DNA of 52,470 bases from an uncultured Eubacteriales bacterium (GTDB lineage Bacteria; Bacillota; Clostridia; Oscillospirales; UBA644), in the NCBI GenBank assembly GCA_934454405.1, contig CAKSFN010000016.1, positions 1-52,470 on the forward strand. The letters run 5' to 3'. Positions 1-8,013 of this stretch are shown here, one piece after another. The notes below the pieces were generated by a model. The model worked only from the letters and a program-made list of their open reading frames with translations. It did no database searches and was not told the DNA's origin. Numbering within the stretch: position 1 is the first letter of the stretch; each line of letters begins with the position of its first letter. The position numbers were made by a program, and so were the translations under genes.

Positions 1-34
1 AGATGAATTCGATTAATTAGTCGATAGTATGTGA

Positions 35-76
35 TTTCCCGCCGAATATTCGGGCGACCGTTTATTCGGCGGGAAA
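35..76. other. Perfect 14-bp inverted repeat (hairpin)
   Basis: Positions 35-48 (TTTCCCGCCGAATA) are exactly complementary to 63-76, with a 14-base loop. No run of T follows on either strand, so it is a poor intrinsic terminator. It may end the gene left of the window, or belong to the leader of the operon that begins at 198. Confidence 0.6.
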
Positions 77-114
77 CCCTTAAAAACGCTATATCCTGTG
101 CCTTAAGATGAGGT

Positions 115-164
115 ATGAACCCTGAAAAGCGGTTCATTCCCGATCCTTTGGCATAGCTTATGCC
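115..164 (+). promoter_or_regulatory. Two further perfect hairpins in the leader of the 198-4338 operon
   Basis: Positions 115-121 pair with 131-137 (ATGAACC/GGTTCAT) and 150-155 pair with 159-164 (GGCATA/TATGCC, 3-base loop). With the 35-76 hairpin this makes three stems in the 197 bases before the first gene. No known riboswitch class is recognised and no convincing promoter is seen here. A role as a structured leader is inference. Confidence 0.3.
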
Positions 165-197
165 TAAACGCTTCATATCGCAAGGAGGTCAAAATAT

Positions 198-575
198 ATG
201 AAGAGTAGTATTGTTTGCATTTCGGTTTGTGTTGCGGTCGTTTTGTTGCTTTCGCTTTGCGCGTGCACCGCGTCGAAAAAAGACGACGGAACAGAGGAGC
301 CTTCGCCCTCGCAACAGGAAACCTCTCCCACATCGTCGTATGCGGGCGGCTTGACGGAGAAGACTTACGACCCGAGTAATGAGGAGTCGGGCGATTTCGG
401 CTCTCTTTTCGGCGACGGCAGCGCTTCTGCATCCACACAGCAGGGCAGCGTGTCCGGTCAGGAAAAAACGACTCAAAACAACGCGACGGAGGCGCAGCCG
501 ACAGGCTCTGCGTCCGGAGGGCTTGATGTGAAGGATGAGGATCCTTCGGGCGAGCAGTTCGGCACGATGTTTTGA
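198..575 (+). CDS. Small secreted lipoprotein with duplicated acidic C-terminal motif
   Basis: 125 residues; the start follows AAGGAGG at 182-188. A hydrophobic N-terminus (residues 4-22) ends in LCAC, a fair lipobox, so the protein is probably exported and lipid-anchored. The rest is Ser/Thr/Gly/Glu/Gln-rich and looks disordered. A motif of the form GGL-x-x-K-x-x-DPS-x-E, followed by FG-x-x-F, occurs twice: mid-protein (GGLTEKTYDPSNE, then FGSLF) and at the extreme C-terminus (GGLDVKDEDPSGE, then FGTMF). It is the first gene of the HprK/PqqD/S26/nucleotidyltransferase operon, 20 bases before the kinase-like gene. I recognise no family. It could be a substrate or partner of the cassette, or an unrelated lipoprotein. 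Confidence 0.7.
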   Translation: MKSSIVCISVCVAVVLLLSLCACTASKKDDGTEEPSPSQQETSPTSSYAGGLTEKTYDPSNEESGDFGSLFGDGSASASTQQGSVSGQEKTTQNNATEAQPTGSASGGLDVKDEDPSGEQFGTMF

Positions 576-595
576 TTTGAAAGGGAAAAGAATAA

Positions 596-1348
596 ATGCA
601 ATTAACAGGCAGTTTGAAGCTCGGAATTGCCGGTCTGGCGATATCTGTTCGGTACCGATTCCCCGAATTTCGTGAGTTTTGCTCGAAATACTTGTTGCCC
701 GATAACTCTTCCGCGGTTTTTGAGGTCTGCGCGACGGATGAACAGATCGCGGAAGAGATGAAAGAGGGCACTCAAAACGAACGGGAAGCGGAATTTCTCT
801 GCATATATCGCGCGATCGCGGAAAATCTTCCGTTTTATAACAGGTTTGTTATGCACGGCGCCGCGATTTCGTTTGAGGACAAAGCGTATATATTCACCGC
901 GGCAAGCGGCACGGGCAAATCAACGCATATCAAGCTTTGGCGCAAGGCCTTGGGAAAAAATGTCGGAATAGTGAACGGGGATAAGCCCGTTATCGAGATC
1001 AGAGACGACGGAACTTGCCTTGTTTTCGGAACGCCGTGGGCGGGGAAGGAACGCTGGGAGCGCAACGTCGGTTTTGTTCTGGGCGGCGTGTGCGTGCTTC
1101 ATCGCGGCGCTGAAAATTCAGTTGAAAGAATATCCGCTGCGGAGGCGCTTGTGCCGATAATGCATCAGGTTTATTTGCCCAAGAAAGCGCCGTCCGCGCA
1201 GGCTCAGCTTGAGCTTACCGACAGATTCCTGAAGCTTGCGCCGTTCTATTCTCTGCATTGTGATATGAGCGACGACGCCGTAAAATGCAGTTTTGAGGCA
1301 TTGACGGGCAAAAATTTTGAAGATAATAAGAGGAAAGAGGATATATAA
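596..1348 (+). CDS. HPr kinase-like P-loop protein (HprK-related, peptide-cassette type)
   Basis: 250 residues. Walker A is ASGTGKST at residues 103-110, preceded by MHGAAI, as in the C-terminal kinase domain of HPr kinase/phosphorylase. NGDKP (about 127-131) fits the metal-binding aspartate and GTPWAGK (about 145) is typical of HprK-like proteins found with lasso and other peptide clusters. The N-terminal domain of true HprK is absent and the length fits the short family. In related characterised cases (kinases of paeninodin-type lasso clusters) such enzymes phosphorylate a peptide serine; substrate use here is inference. It lies 20 bases after the lipoprotein gene and 2 bases before the PqqD-like gene, so it is co-transcribed. 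Confidence 0.8.
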   Translation: MQLTGSLKLGIAGLAISVRYRFPEFREFCSKYLLPDNSSAVFEVCATDEQIAEEMKEGTQNEREAEFLCIYRAIAENLPFYNRFVMHGAAISFEDKAYIFTAASGTGKSTHIKLWRKALGKNVGIVNGDKPVIEIRDDGTCLVFGTPWAGKERWERNVGFVLGGVCVLHRGAENSVERISAAEALVPIMHQVYLPKKAPSAQAQLELTDRFLKLAPFYSLHCDMSDDAVKCSFEALTGKNFEDNKRKEDI

Positions 1349-1350
1349 TT

Positions 1351-1617
1351 ATGAAGATCAAAGAAGGCTTCGTTCTCAGAGAAATCGCGGGTGATACCGT
1401 TGTTATAGCGACAGGCGAAATAAGTAAGACGTTCCACGGAATGATAAAGCTAAATTCTACGGGAAAAGAGATATGGGAGCTTCTTTCGGCGCACGATATG
1501 TCCGAGGAAGAAGTTATAAAGTCCATGGCGGAGAAGCATGACACGAAGCCCGAGGATATTTCCGACGGCATAAAGGAATTTATCTCCAAAATCAGCGCGG
1601 CGGGTCTTTTTGCATAA
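1351..1617 (+). CDS. PqqD-like protein (RRE-type peptide-binding domain)
   Basis: 88 residues, the usual size of PqqD. The order of a beta-rich N-terminal half (KIKEGFVLREIAGDTVVI), a middle LNSTGKEIWELL segment (LN-x-T-x-x-x-IWELL is the PqqD hallmark) and a C-terminal helical half is visible. PqqD-type domains bind leader peptides and present them to modifying enzymes. The stop overlaps the next start (TAATG). Its place between an HprK-like kinase and an S26-type peptidase suggests it serves those enzymes. No radical SAM partner or lasso cyclase is seen in the first 4.4 kb; one could lie left of the window. Confidence 0.85.
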   Translation: MKIKEGFVLREIAGDTVVIATGEISKTFHGMIKLNSTGKEIWELLSAHDMSEEEVIKSMAEKHDTKPEDISDGIKEFISKISAAGLFA

Positions 1618-2051
1618 TGAGCATTGAAGAAGGATTAAAAAAGAACGGCTATCACGCTTCGACGACATCCGGTTACAGTATGTATCCGCTGCTTCGGGAC
1701 AGGCGCGATAATATTGTCGTTCGTCCCTGTACGGGCAGACTGAAAAAATACGACGTACCCCTTTATAAAAGAGGGGATTCGTATGTGCTGCACAGAATTA
1801 TTAAGGTTTTGCCCGACGGTTATGTTATTTGCGGCGATAACTGCATCGGAAAAGAATACGATATAAAAGACAAGGATATTCTCGGCGTTTTGACAGAGAT
1901 TTACAGAAATGACAGAAAAATTGATTTGAACGGCTTTCGGTATAAGCTTTATGTCAGGGCTTGTCGTTTTTTTTATCCCGCAAGAGTTCTTTTCTGCAAA
2001 ATGAAGGGAATAGCGGTCAAACTCAAACATTTGATATTTAAAAAGAAGTAA
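1617..2051 (+). CDS. S24/S26-family (signal peptidase-like) protease, soluble
   Basis: 144 residues. The nucleophile motif SMYP is at residues 21-24 (Ser21), and YVLHRI places His59 where bacterial signal peptidases carry the catalytic lysine; Ser/His is the arrangement of ER-type or SipW-like enzymes. GDN near residue 80 is the conserved box E-like motif. There is no N-terminal membrane segment, so it is probably cytoplasmic or membrane-associated through its basic C-terminal tail. The start overlaps the PqqD-like stop by one base. In a peptide cassette it would be the natural leader or propeptide protease; that role is inferred from context. Confidence 0.8.
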   Translation: MSIEEGLKKNGYHASTTSGYSMYPLLRDRRDNIVVRPCTGRLKKYDVPLYKRGDSYVLHRIIKVLPDGYVICGDNCIGKEYDIKDKDILGVLTEIYRNDRKIDLNGFRYKLYVRACRFFYPARVLFCKMKGIAVKLKHLIFKKK

Positions 2052-2055
2052 CAAA

Positions 2056-3039
2056 ATGAAAAAAAGCTTTTTCTTGATTTTGATATGCCTTTTGCTTTGC
2101 GGCGCCGTTGCGGGCGGCGCAACGCTTATGCGCGGCAAAAAACTTGCGGAAACCAAGGATTCCGTTTCTGATTCGGTGGTTTCGCAGTTTAACAAGCTTG
2201 ACAACCGAAAAAATCAGATTGAGCGAAAAATAGCCGCCTTAAAAGCGATTTCCGAGCGAAAGAAACTCGGAAAAGGCACCGCTTCATTGATTTGCGTCGG
2301 AGCCCATAAAAAGGTTTACAACATTGTTTATCCCGAGTTTAAAAAGCATAACTATAAAGGTGTCCTTGTTCTGACAGACAGCCTTTTTGTCGGGTCTTCC
2401 GGTTGCATCACGGCAGAGCAGTTCAACGAGCTTACTCAGGCAGGATGGGAAGTTGCCCTTTTGTTTTCGACGAAAAGCAATGATCCGGTGGGAGATTTGG
2501 AAAAATTGCTTGAGCGCGCCCGAAGACTCGGCGTGAACAATATTAAGAGCTTATATGTTCCGCTCAACGAGTACTCCCCGGACTATGATTCGGAGCTGGA
2601 GAGGCTTGGCTTTGATTCCATCGTGTGCGCGAGCAGTAAAATATATTCTGTTTCTTCTGCGAATATGGATCTTCCTCGGGAGGATAAGCTTTGGATGAGT
2701 TATGCGTTTGAATACGCTTCTTTGAGACGCTTGCATATATTTTCCGCGCTTGAAGATTCGGGAGGTATGTATTCTTTTTATATAAGCTTTGATTCAAGTA
2801 ACTTCGGCAGTTATTGCTCAGAATACCGTGTCAAATCATTTGTCATTTCCAGTAAGGATAACAATCCCGAAAAGGTTCAGTTTTTGACTTTGTCGGACGC
2901 GCGGAAATATTTTGAAGAGATTGAGGCATCGGGCGGCGGAACCGCCGAAAAGGAAGAGCAGGAGATAGCGAGCCTGGAAAAAGAGCTTGCCGAGGTCAAA
3001 AAACAGCTTGACGAGCTTCGGAGCAGCATCGGAAGTTGA
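2056..3039 (+). CDS. Membrane-anchored NodB/polysaccharide-deacetylase-like protein with coiled coils
   Basis: 327 residues. An N-terminal hydrophobic segment (about 4-24) is followed by a charged coiled-coil stretch (about 33-70), a globular core, and a second Glu/Lys-rich coiled coil at the end (about 290-325). The core contains KGVLVLTDSLF and, about 20 residues on, AGWEVALLF, which resemble the NodB pattern of a first strand and a GWE(V/I)-x-SH strand; the metal-binding histidines of active deacetylases are not evident, so activity is doubtful. It begins 4 bases after the protease gene. It may be a structural or binding protein on the outer face of the membrane. Confidence 0.6.
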   Translation: MKKSFFLILICLLLCGAVAGGATLMRGKKLAETKDSVSDSVVSQFNKLDNRKNQIERKIAALKAISERKKLGKGTASLICVGAHKKVYNIVYPEFKKHNYKGVLVLTDSLFVGSSGCITAEQFNELTQAGWEVALLFSTKSNDPVGDLEKLLERARRLGVNNIKSLYVPLNEYSPDYDSELERLGFDSIVCASSKIYSVSSANMDLPREDKLWMSYAFEYASLRRLHIFSALEDSGGMYSFYISFDSSNFGSYCSEYRVKSFVISSKDNNPEKVQFLTLSDARKYFEEIEASGGGTAEKEEQEIASLEKELAEVKKQLDELRSSIGS

Positions 3040-3093
3040 TTTTTATGCAAAATATTCGTTTGATATACAAAGGAAGTTTTGAGAGGAGTTTAT

Positions 3094-4338
3094 ATGGTTC
3101 AAGATCGGATATCGGATGCCGAAACCGGAAAATATCTTGCGCATCTTGTAAAAAGCGCGCTTGACAACTCCGCTCCGCGTCGTATTCCTGATACGACCGA
3201 TTGGAAAAAAGTGTTTTTTGCGGTGAAGAAAAACTCTCTTGAGGGGATCACTTTTCTTGCCGTTGAAAAAATGAGCGAGAAGCCTTCCGATAAGCTCTTC
3301 GAATATTGGAAGGACGTTTATCAGAAGCTTTCGTATATTGAATTTCTTTTTGAAAATGAAAGGAATACGCTTTTCGCGGAAATGCGGAAGGCGGGATTGT
3401 CATATCTGCCGTTGAAGGGTGTTAATTTTCTTCGGTTTTATCCTAAACCGGGCATGCGCTCGATGGGTGATAACGACATCCTTTACGGTCTTGTCGAGCA
3501 GGACGAAAACGGTATCTTTCATATCGCGGGCGAAACCGATGAAGAAAGAGAAAAAACTCTTGCGGCAGCCCGTGAAAGGCTTGTGGAGATTATGAAGTCT
3601 CTCGGTTTCGAGGTCGGGAGCCTTCTCGGACACGACGAACGCTTTATGAAAGGTCCTCTTCTTTTCGAAATGCACCGCAGTCTTGTTCCTTCCGACAGCG
3701 TATATTTCGAGTATTATAAAAACTCGTGGAAGCGCGCGTTGAGAAGAGCCTCCGACCCCAATCGCTTTGCATATTCGCAGAACGATGAGTATATTTATAC
3801 GGTTGTTCACATTGACAAGCATCTGAAAACCTCGGGCACGGGGCTTCGGAGCATTGTCGATCTGTATGTGTTTTTGAAGAATGTCGGCGCTGAACTTGAC
3901 AGGGAGTATATTGATGCCGAATTGAAAAAGCTCGGCGTTTTCGAGGTCGAAGAAAGGCTGAGAAACTTTGCGTTTTCGCTCTTTGAAGCCGATTCCCTGT
4001 CTGCGGAGGACGAGGAACTGCTTTTATATTTTCTGAACTGCGGGACGTACGGTAACTTCGATGAAATGATGCGCCTGAACCTGAAGCGGCTCGGCGCTGA
4101 CGGCAACAGGGGAAAAGCAAAGGCGGCGTATGTGAAAAAGCGTTTGTCCAAAGTCTCCGAAGCCGAACTTGAAAGATACTTTCCCGTTTTTTACAGACAC
4201 AGGTTTTTGCGTCCGTTTCTGCCGATTCACCGCATTTTCAGGGGAATGTTCACGAACACAAGGTATTTTTTCCGTGAGGTCGGCTACCTGTTCAGCAGAA
4301 AAAAGGATAAAAAAGACAGCGAAAAAAAAGATATATAA
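3094..4338 (+). CDS. Nucleotidyltransferase family protein (NTP_transf_5-like)
   Basis: 414 residues from the ATG at 3094, which follows GAGAGGAG; an in-frame TTG at 3079 precedes that site and was rejected. The segment LPLKGVNFLRFYP followed by GMRSMGDNDIL is the signature of the uncharacterised nucleotidyltransferase family often annotated NTP_transf_5, with the acidic pair GDND as likely metal ligands. The C-terminal 60 residues are basic and aromatic. Members are found with HprK-like kinases and PqqD-like proteins in peptide clusters, where they have been proposed to transfer nucleotidyl groups to a phosphorylated peptide. It is the last gene of the operon; a terminator follows at once. 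Confidence 0.8.
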   Translation: MVQDRISDAETGKYLAHLVKSALDNSAPRRIPDTTDWKKVFFAVKKNSLEGITFLAVEKMSEKPSDKLFEYWKDVYQKLSYIEFLFENERNTLFAEMRKAGLSYLPLKGVNFLRFYPKPGMRSMGDNDILYGLVEQDENGIFHIAGETDEEREKTLAAARERLVEIMKSLGFEVGSLLGHDERFMKGPLLFEMHRSLVPSDSVYFEYYKNSWKRALRRASDPNRFAYSQNDEYIYTVVHIDKHLKTSGTGLRSIVDLYVFLKNVGAELDREYIDAELKKLGVFEVEERLRNFAFSLFEADSLSAEDEELLLYFLNCGTYGNFDEMMRLNLKRLGADGNRGKAKAAYVKKRLSKVSEAELERYFPVFYRHRFLRPFLPIHRIFRGMFTNTRYFFREVGYLFSRKKDKKDSEKKDI

Positions 4339-4371
4339 AAAAATTCCGCTCTGTTTCAGGGCGGAATTTTT
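4339..4371. terminator. Bidirectional intrinsic terminator
   Basis: Positions 4339-4352 pair with 4358-4371 around GTTTC, with A-runs left and T-runs right. It lies between two convergent genes (3094-4338 plus, 4388-6157 minus) and can serve both. Confidence 0.8.
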
Positions 4372-4387
4372 AATTTGAAGTATGTTT

Positions 4388-6157
4388 TTAATTCAGAGTA
4401 AACTCATTTCTGAATTCCTCAAAGGTGTTCTGGAAGTCCTCGGAGCTTTCCGTTTTTACGCGGTTGAGGTATTCGTGCGTGTCAAATTCCGCGGCTTTCA
4501 GCTCTATCATAGCCACCGCGATGTTGGAGCAATGATCCGCGATGCGTTCAAGATTTGTCAGCAGGTCGTTGTAGACAAAGCCGAGGTCGAGCGTGCAATC
4601 GCCGTTTCTCAAACGCTTTATGTGACGGATCTTTATTTCGTCGCAGAGGTCGTCAATAACCTGTTCGAGCGGCTCAACTTTTTTAGCCATAATAATGTCG
4701 TTGTTCGTGAAGGAATCGACCGTCAGAACCACGATCTTCGAAAGCGCGGAACTGATAACGCCGAGATCCTTCTGCGCGGAGGGTGAGAACACAAGCTTTT
4801 TCGCGTTCATCTCTTTTGCCGCGTTCGCGATGTTGACGGCGTGGTCTCCTATTCTTTCAAAGTCGCCTATCGTGTGCAGGAATTTTGATGCCTCGCTGCT
4901 CTGCTCCTGCGTCAGCTCGCGCCGCGTAAGCTTGACAAGATACGTGCCGAGTTTATCCTCGTAGCGGTCGAGAACCTCCTCCTTCGCCTGTACCTTGCGG
5001 TAGCCTTCTTCTGTGTAGTTGTAAAGCAGATTCATCGCGCGTGAAAGATTTTTTCTTGCCTTTCGTGCCATCGCGCAAACCCCTTCGTTGCTCTGTTCAA
5101 GCGCAATCGCGGGGTGGGTGAGGAAGCGCTCCTCAAGCCTGTCTATATCGTCCGAGTCCTCCTCGTCGTCGGGCTTGTCCTTGAAAATGACCGTAACGAT
5201 CTTTTCGAGCGTCTTTGTAAACGGCATAAGAACGATGACCGTCGCAAGCCTGAAAAGCGTGTTCATCAGCGCTATCGAAACCATATTCATTTTTGCCGTC
5301 ATAAACGGAAAACCGCCGAATATCGCGTTTGCGGAGTAGAATACTGCCGCCCAGATTATAACGCCGAGGATGTCTATAAGCAAATATACGAACGCGGTTC
5401 TTTTTCCCGCGACGCTCGCGCCGAGCGCGGAAAGAAGCACCGGAACGGCGGCGCCTATTGCGATGCCCATAATTATCGGAAGAGCTATCTCAAACGATAT
5501 CGCGCCCGTGACAGAAAGCACCTGCAAAATTCCGACCGTCGCGGACGCGCTTTGCAGAACGCAGGTTATCAGAATTCCCGCAACGATTCCGACGAGGGGA
5601 TTTGAAAAAGTGGTCGCAAAACCCTTGAAAAGCTCGGAAACCGCGGTCTCGTCCTTTATAACGTCGCTCATCATCGACATTCCCGTCATCAAAACCGCAA
5701 AGCCGAGAAGAATATCTCCGATGTGGTTCTGCGTCGGGTTTTTGCAGAACATCCGCAATATTATACCGATAACGGCAACGGCGCACGTCAGCGTCGAGGT
5801 CGAAAGAATCTTGACCCAAACCGAGCCGCCTCCTCCGCCGTCCATGCTTGAAAGACAGACGACCCAACCCGTAACGCTTGTTCCGAGAATGGCTCCGAGA
5901 ATAATGCCTATCGCCTGCCGCATCTTCATCATTCCCGAATTGACAAAGCCGACCGCCATGATCGAGGTCGCCGATGAGGACTGAATGATGGCGGTAACGC
6001 CCGTTCCGAGCAAAACGCCTTTCAGCGGGGTGTTTGTCAGCTTGAAAAGAATCATTTCAAGCTTGTTTCCCGCAACGTTTTTCAGTCCGCTGCCCATGAG
6101 AAGCATTCCGAACAGGAACAGCGCAACGCCGCAAAGTAATCCGACGATTACATCCAT
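4388..6157 (-). CDS. Na/Pi cotransporter family protein with C-terminal PhoU domain
   Basis: 589 residues; the ATG follows AAGGAGAG. The first 330 residues hold many membrane helices with the duplicated NptA/SLC34 signature: QSSSATS near residue 60 and QSASAT near residue 203. Residues from about 340 form a helical, charged PhoU-like domain (FLHTIGDFERIGDHAVNIA, then ERIADHCSNIA, the two E-R-x-x-D-H metal motifs). The protein should move phosphate with sodium across the cell membrane, the PhoU part being regulatory. It is monocistronic, with its own promoter at 6211-6239. Confidence 0.9.
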   Translation of the reverse strand: MDVIVGLLCGVALFLFGMLLMGSGLKNVAGNKLEMILFKLTNTPLKGVLLGTGVTAIIQSSSATSIMAVGFVNSGMMKMRQAIGIILGAILGTSVTGWVVCLSSMDGGGGGSVWVKILSTSTLTCAVAVIGIILRMFCKNPTQNHIGDILLGFAVLMTGMSMMSDVIKDETAVSELFKGFATTFSNPLVGIVAGILITCVLQSASATVGILQVLSVTGAISFEIALPIIMGIAIGAAVPVLLSALGASVAGKRTAFVYLLIDILGVIIWAAVFYSANAIFGGFPFMTAKMNMVSIALMNTLFRLATVIVLMPFTKTLEKIVTVIFKDKPDDEEDSDDIDRLEERFLTHPAIALEQSNEGVCAMARKARKNLSRAMNLLYNYTEEGYRKVQAKEEVLDRYEDKLGTYLVKLTRRELTQEQSSEASKFLHTIGDFERIGDHAVNIANAAKEMNAKKLVFSPSAQKDLGVISSALSKIVVLTVDSFTNNDIIMAKKVEPLEQVIDDLCDEIKIRHIKRLRNGDCTLDLGFVYNDLLTNLERIADHCSNIAVAMIELKAAEFDTHEYLNRVKTESSEDFQNTFEEFRNEFTLN

Positions 6158-6210
6158 AATTTCTCTCCTTAAATCAAAAACCGAGCCTCTGCCGGTCGAC
6201 TGCTTTATAT

Positions 6211-6239
6211 ATTATACCAAAAGCCGCGAAAAACTTCAA
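6211..6239 (-). promoter_or_regulatory. Promoter of the Na/Pi cotransporter gene
   Basis: On the minus strand TTGAAG (6239-6234), a 17-base spacer and TATAAT (6216-6211) lie about 55 bases before the ATG. Confidence 0.75.
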
Positions 6240-6372
6240 GCCCCTTTTGACAAAAAAACGCTTCCGCATTATATATTGTATATTTTTCATCAGTTTCTTC
6301 TGTGCGCCGGGCTTCGCTCTGTGAACAATTATTGAACAATTTGCCTTTTCGGATGATTTTTGTCCGAATTTG

Positions 6373-6381
6373 TGATATAAT
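6373..6381 (+). promoter_or_regulatory. Extended -10 promoter of the MATE gene
   Basis: TGATATAAT gives a TGn-TATAAT extended -10, 60 bases before the MATE start. The -35 position is a poor match, which extended -10 promoters tolerate. Confidence 0.55.
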
Positions 6382-6440
6382 CATCAAACCTGCCGAGATA
6401 TAACGGCTTAATACGTAATGAAAAAACAGGTCAAGGTCAG

Positions 6441-7826
6441 ATGAGCAAGATTAAAAACAACAGAAATTTTATTAAAACGGCTCTGCGGCTGGCGATACCC
6501 ATCGCGTTTCAGAATCTGCTGACGTCCTGCGCCACTCTCGTTGATACGGCGATGGTCGTCGGGCTCGGAAATGACGCGACGTCCGCCATGGGTGTTGCCT
6601 CCCGTTTCAGTTTTCTGCTGAACGTTATCTGCTTCGGCTTCGCGTCGGGATGTTCGGCGCTGCTTTCGCAATACTGGGGCGCGGGCGACCGCGTCAACAT
6701 CCGCCGTTCGACGGGTTTCGCCGTAACCGTTGCGATGAGCTTCGGGCTGATATATACGGCGGCTCTTTTGATTTTTCCGAGCGCGCTGGCGGGAATTTTC
6801 ACCGATAACGAAACGATAGTGAACCTTGCGGGCGAATACCTTTCGGCTTTTGCATTTGCCGTGCCGTTTCTCGTCTTTTCGCAGATAATGTGCATCGCTC
6901 TCCGCTCCGTCGAAAGCGTTATGATACCCCTCATTTCCTCGTTTGTGTCGGTCGGCGTGAACATCTTTTTCAATTACTGCTTTATCGGCGGAAATCTCGG
7001 TTTTCCAGCTCTCGGTCTTCGCGGCGCCGCAATAGGCTCCGTGATTGGCTGTGCGGTTCAGACCGTCGTTATAATTATCGCCGTTTTTGTCGCAAAAACT
7101 CCGTTCAAAGGCAGTATCCGCGACTATTTTTCGTTCTCGCGCCCGTTTATCAAAAAATATTTCGGCATCGCCGCGCCCGTGCTTCTGAACGAAACGCTGT
7201 GGGCGATCGGCACGAACATCTATGTTATGGTTATCGCGCGTCAGGGCGTCGAAAATCACGCGGGATATACCTTGTATGAAAATATTCAGCAGATATTCTT
7301 CGTATTCTTCGTCGGTATCTGCGGCGCCGCCGCCATTATGGTCGGAATGCAGGTCGGAAAAGGCGACCACGACGAGGCTTACAGAGTTGCCCGCCGTTTT
7401 GCCGTTATGACGCCGTGCACCGGCGTTGTTCTCGGCGCAGCCCTCATCGCTCTGCGCAACCCCATCCTTTCGCTGTTCCCGATAGAGACCGAAACCGCCC
7501 GTTCCGTCGCGTCCGACTGCCTTTTGTTTTACGGCTGCTGGATAGCGTTAAGAATGATTCAGTATACGCTTGTCTGCGGAGTTTTCCGCGCGGGAGGGGA
7601 CACGAAAACCGGCTGTATTTATGAAATGATAGGACTTTACGGCGTCGGAATCCCTGCGGTTCTGATAACAGGCCTTCTTATAAAACCGACGCACTTTGTT
7701 GTTATAATTATAGTTATGTTCGTTGCGGAGGACGTGAGCAAGGGCATACTTTGCATCCGCCATTTCCGCTCGCGCAAGTGGATAAAACAGATAACCGAAA
7801 CCGCCGCGCCGGAAAAAAGCCGGTAA
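6441..7826 (+). CDS. MATE family multidrug/metabolite exporter
   Basis: 461 residues with about 12 hydrophobic helices, the standard MATE length. The N-terminal LAIPIAFQNLLTSCATLVDT matches the family's first helix pattern (P-x-x-x-x-x-L...D), and the second half repeats the fold (APVLLNETLWAIGTNIY). MATE proteins export drugs or metabolites in exchange for Na+ or H+. The start has AAGGTC upstream. The gene stands alone between its own promoter and a terminator at 7886-7914. The substrate cannot be told from sequence. Confidence 0.9.
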   Translation: MSKIKNNRNFIKTALRLAIPIAFQNLLTSCATLVDTAMVVGLGNDATSAMGVASRFSFLLNVICFGFASGCSALLSQYWGAGDRVNIRRSTGFAVTVAMSFGLIYTAALLIFPSALAGIFTDNETIVNLAGEYLSAFAFAVPFLVFSQIMCIALRSVESVMIPLISSFVSVGVNIFFNYCFIGGNLGFPALGLRGAAIGSVIGCAVQTVVIIIAVFVAKTPFKGSIRDYFSFSRPFIKKYFGIAAPVLLNETLWAIGTNIYVMVIARQGVENHAGYTLYENIQQIFFVFFVGICGAAAIMVGMQVGKGDHDEAYRVARRFAVMTPCTGVVLGAALIALRNPILSLFPIETETARSVASDCLLFYGCWIALRMIQYTLVCGVFRAGGDTKTGCIYEMIGLYGVGIPAVLITGLLIKPTHFVVIIIVMFVAEDVSKGILCIRHFRSRKWIKQITETAAPEKSR

Positions 7827-7885
7827 CGCCGCCTCGGTTTTTACGCCGTTTTTTCCGCACCCGTAACCGAATATTTTTTATTATC

Positions 7886-7914
7886 AGCCCGCCGACGCTT
7901 CCGTTCTGCGGGCT
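7886..7914 (+). terminator. Probable intrinsic terminator after the MATE gene
   Basis: AGCCCGC (7886-7892) pairs with GCGGGCT (7908-7914), followed by a modestly T-rich stretch. Confidence 0.55.
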
Positions 7915-7951
7915 TTATCTTGTTTATTGTACGAATTTTTTATGACGCCGA

Positions 7952-7980
7952 TTGAATTGTGCATATATTTATGATATAAT
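7952..7980 (+). promoter_or_regulatory. Promoter of the pncB-recJ-relA-hemZ operon
   Basis: TTGAAT (7952-7957), a 17-base spacer and TATAAT (7975-7980) with TG one base upstream of the -10. The next eight genes on this strand are separated by at most 26 bases, so this is probably the main promoter of a 10-kb operon. Confidence 0.8.
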
Positions 7981-8013
7981 AAAAATAATTGTATACGAAA
8001 GAAAGTGGACGGT

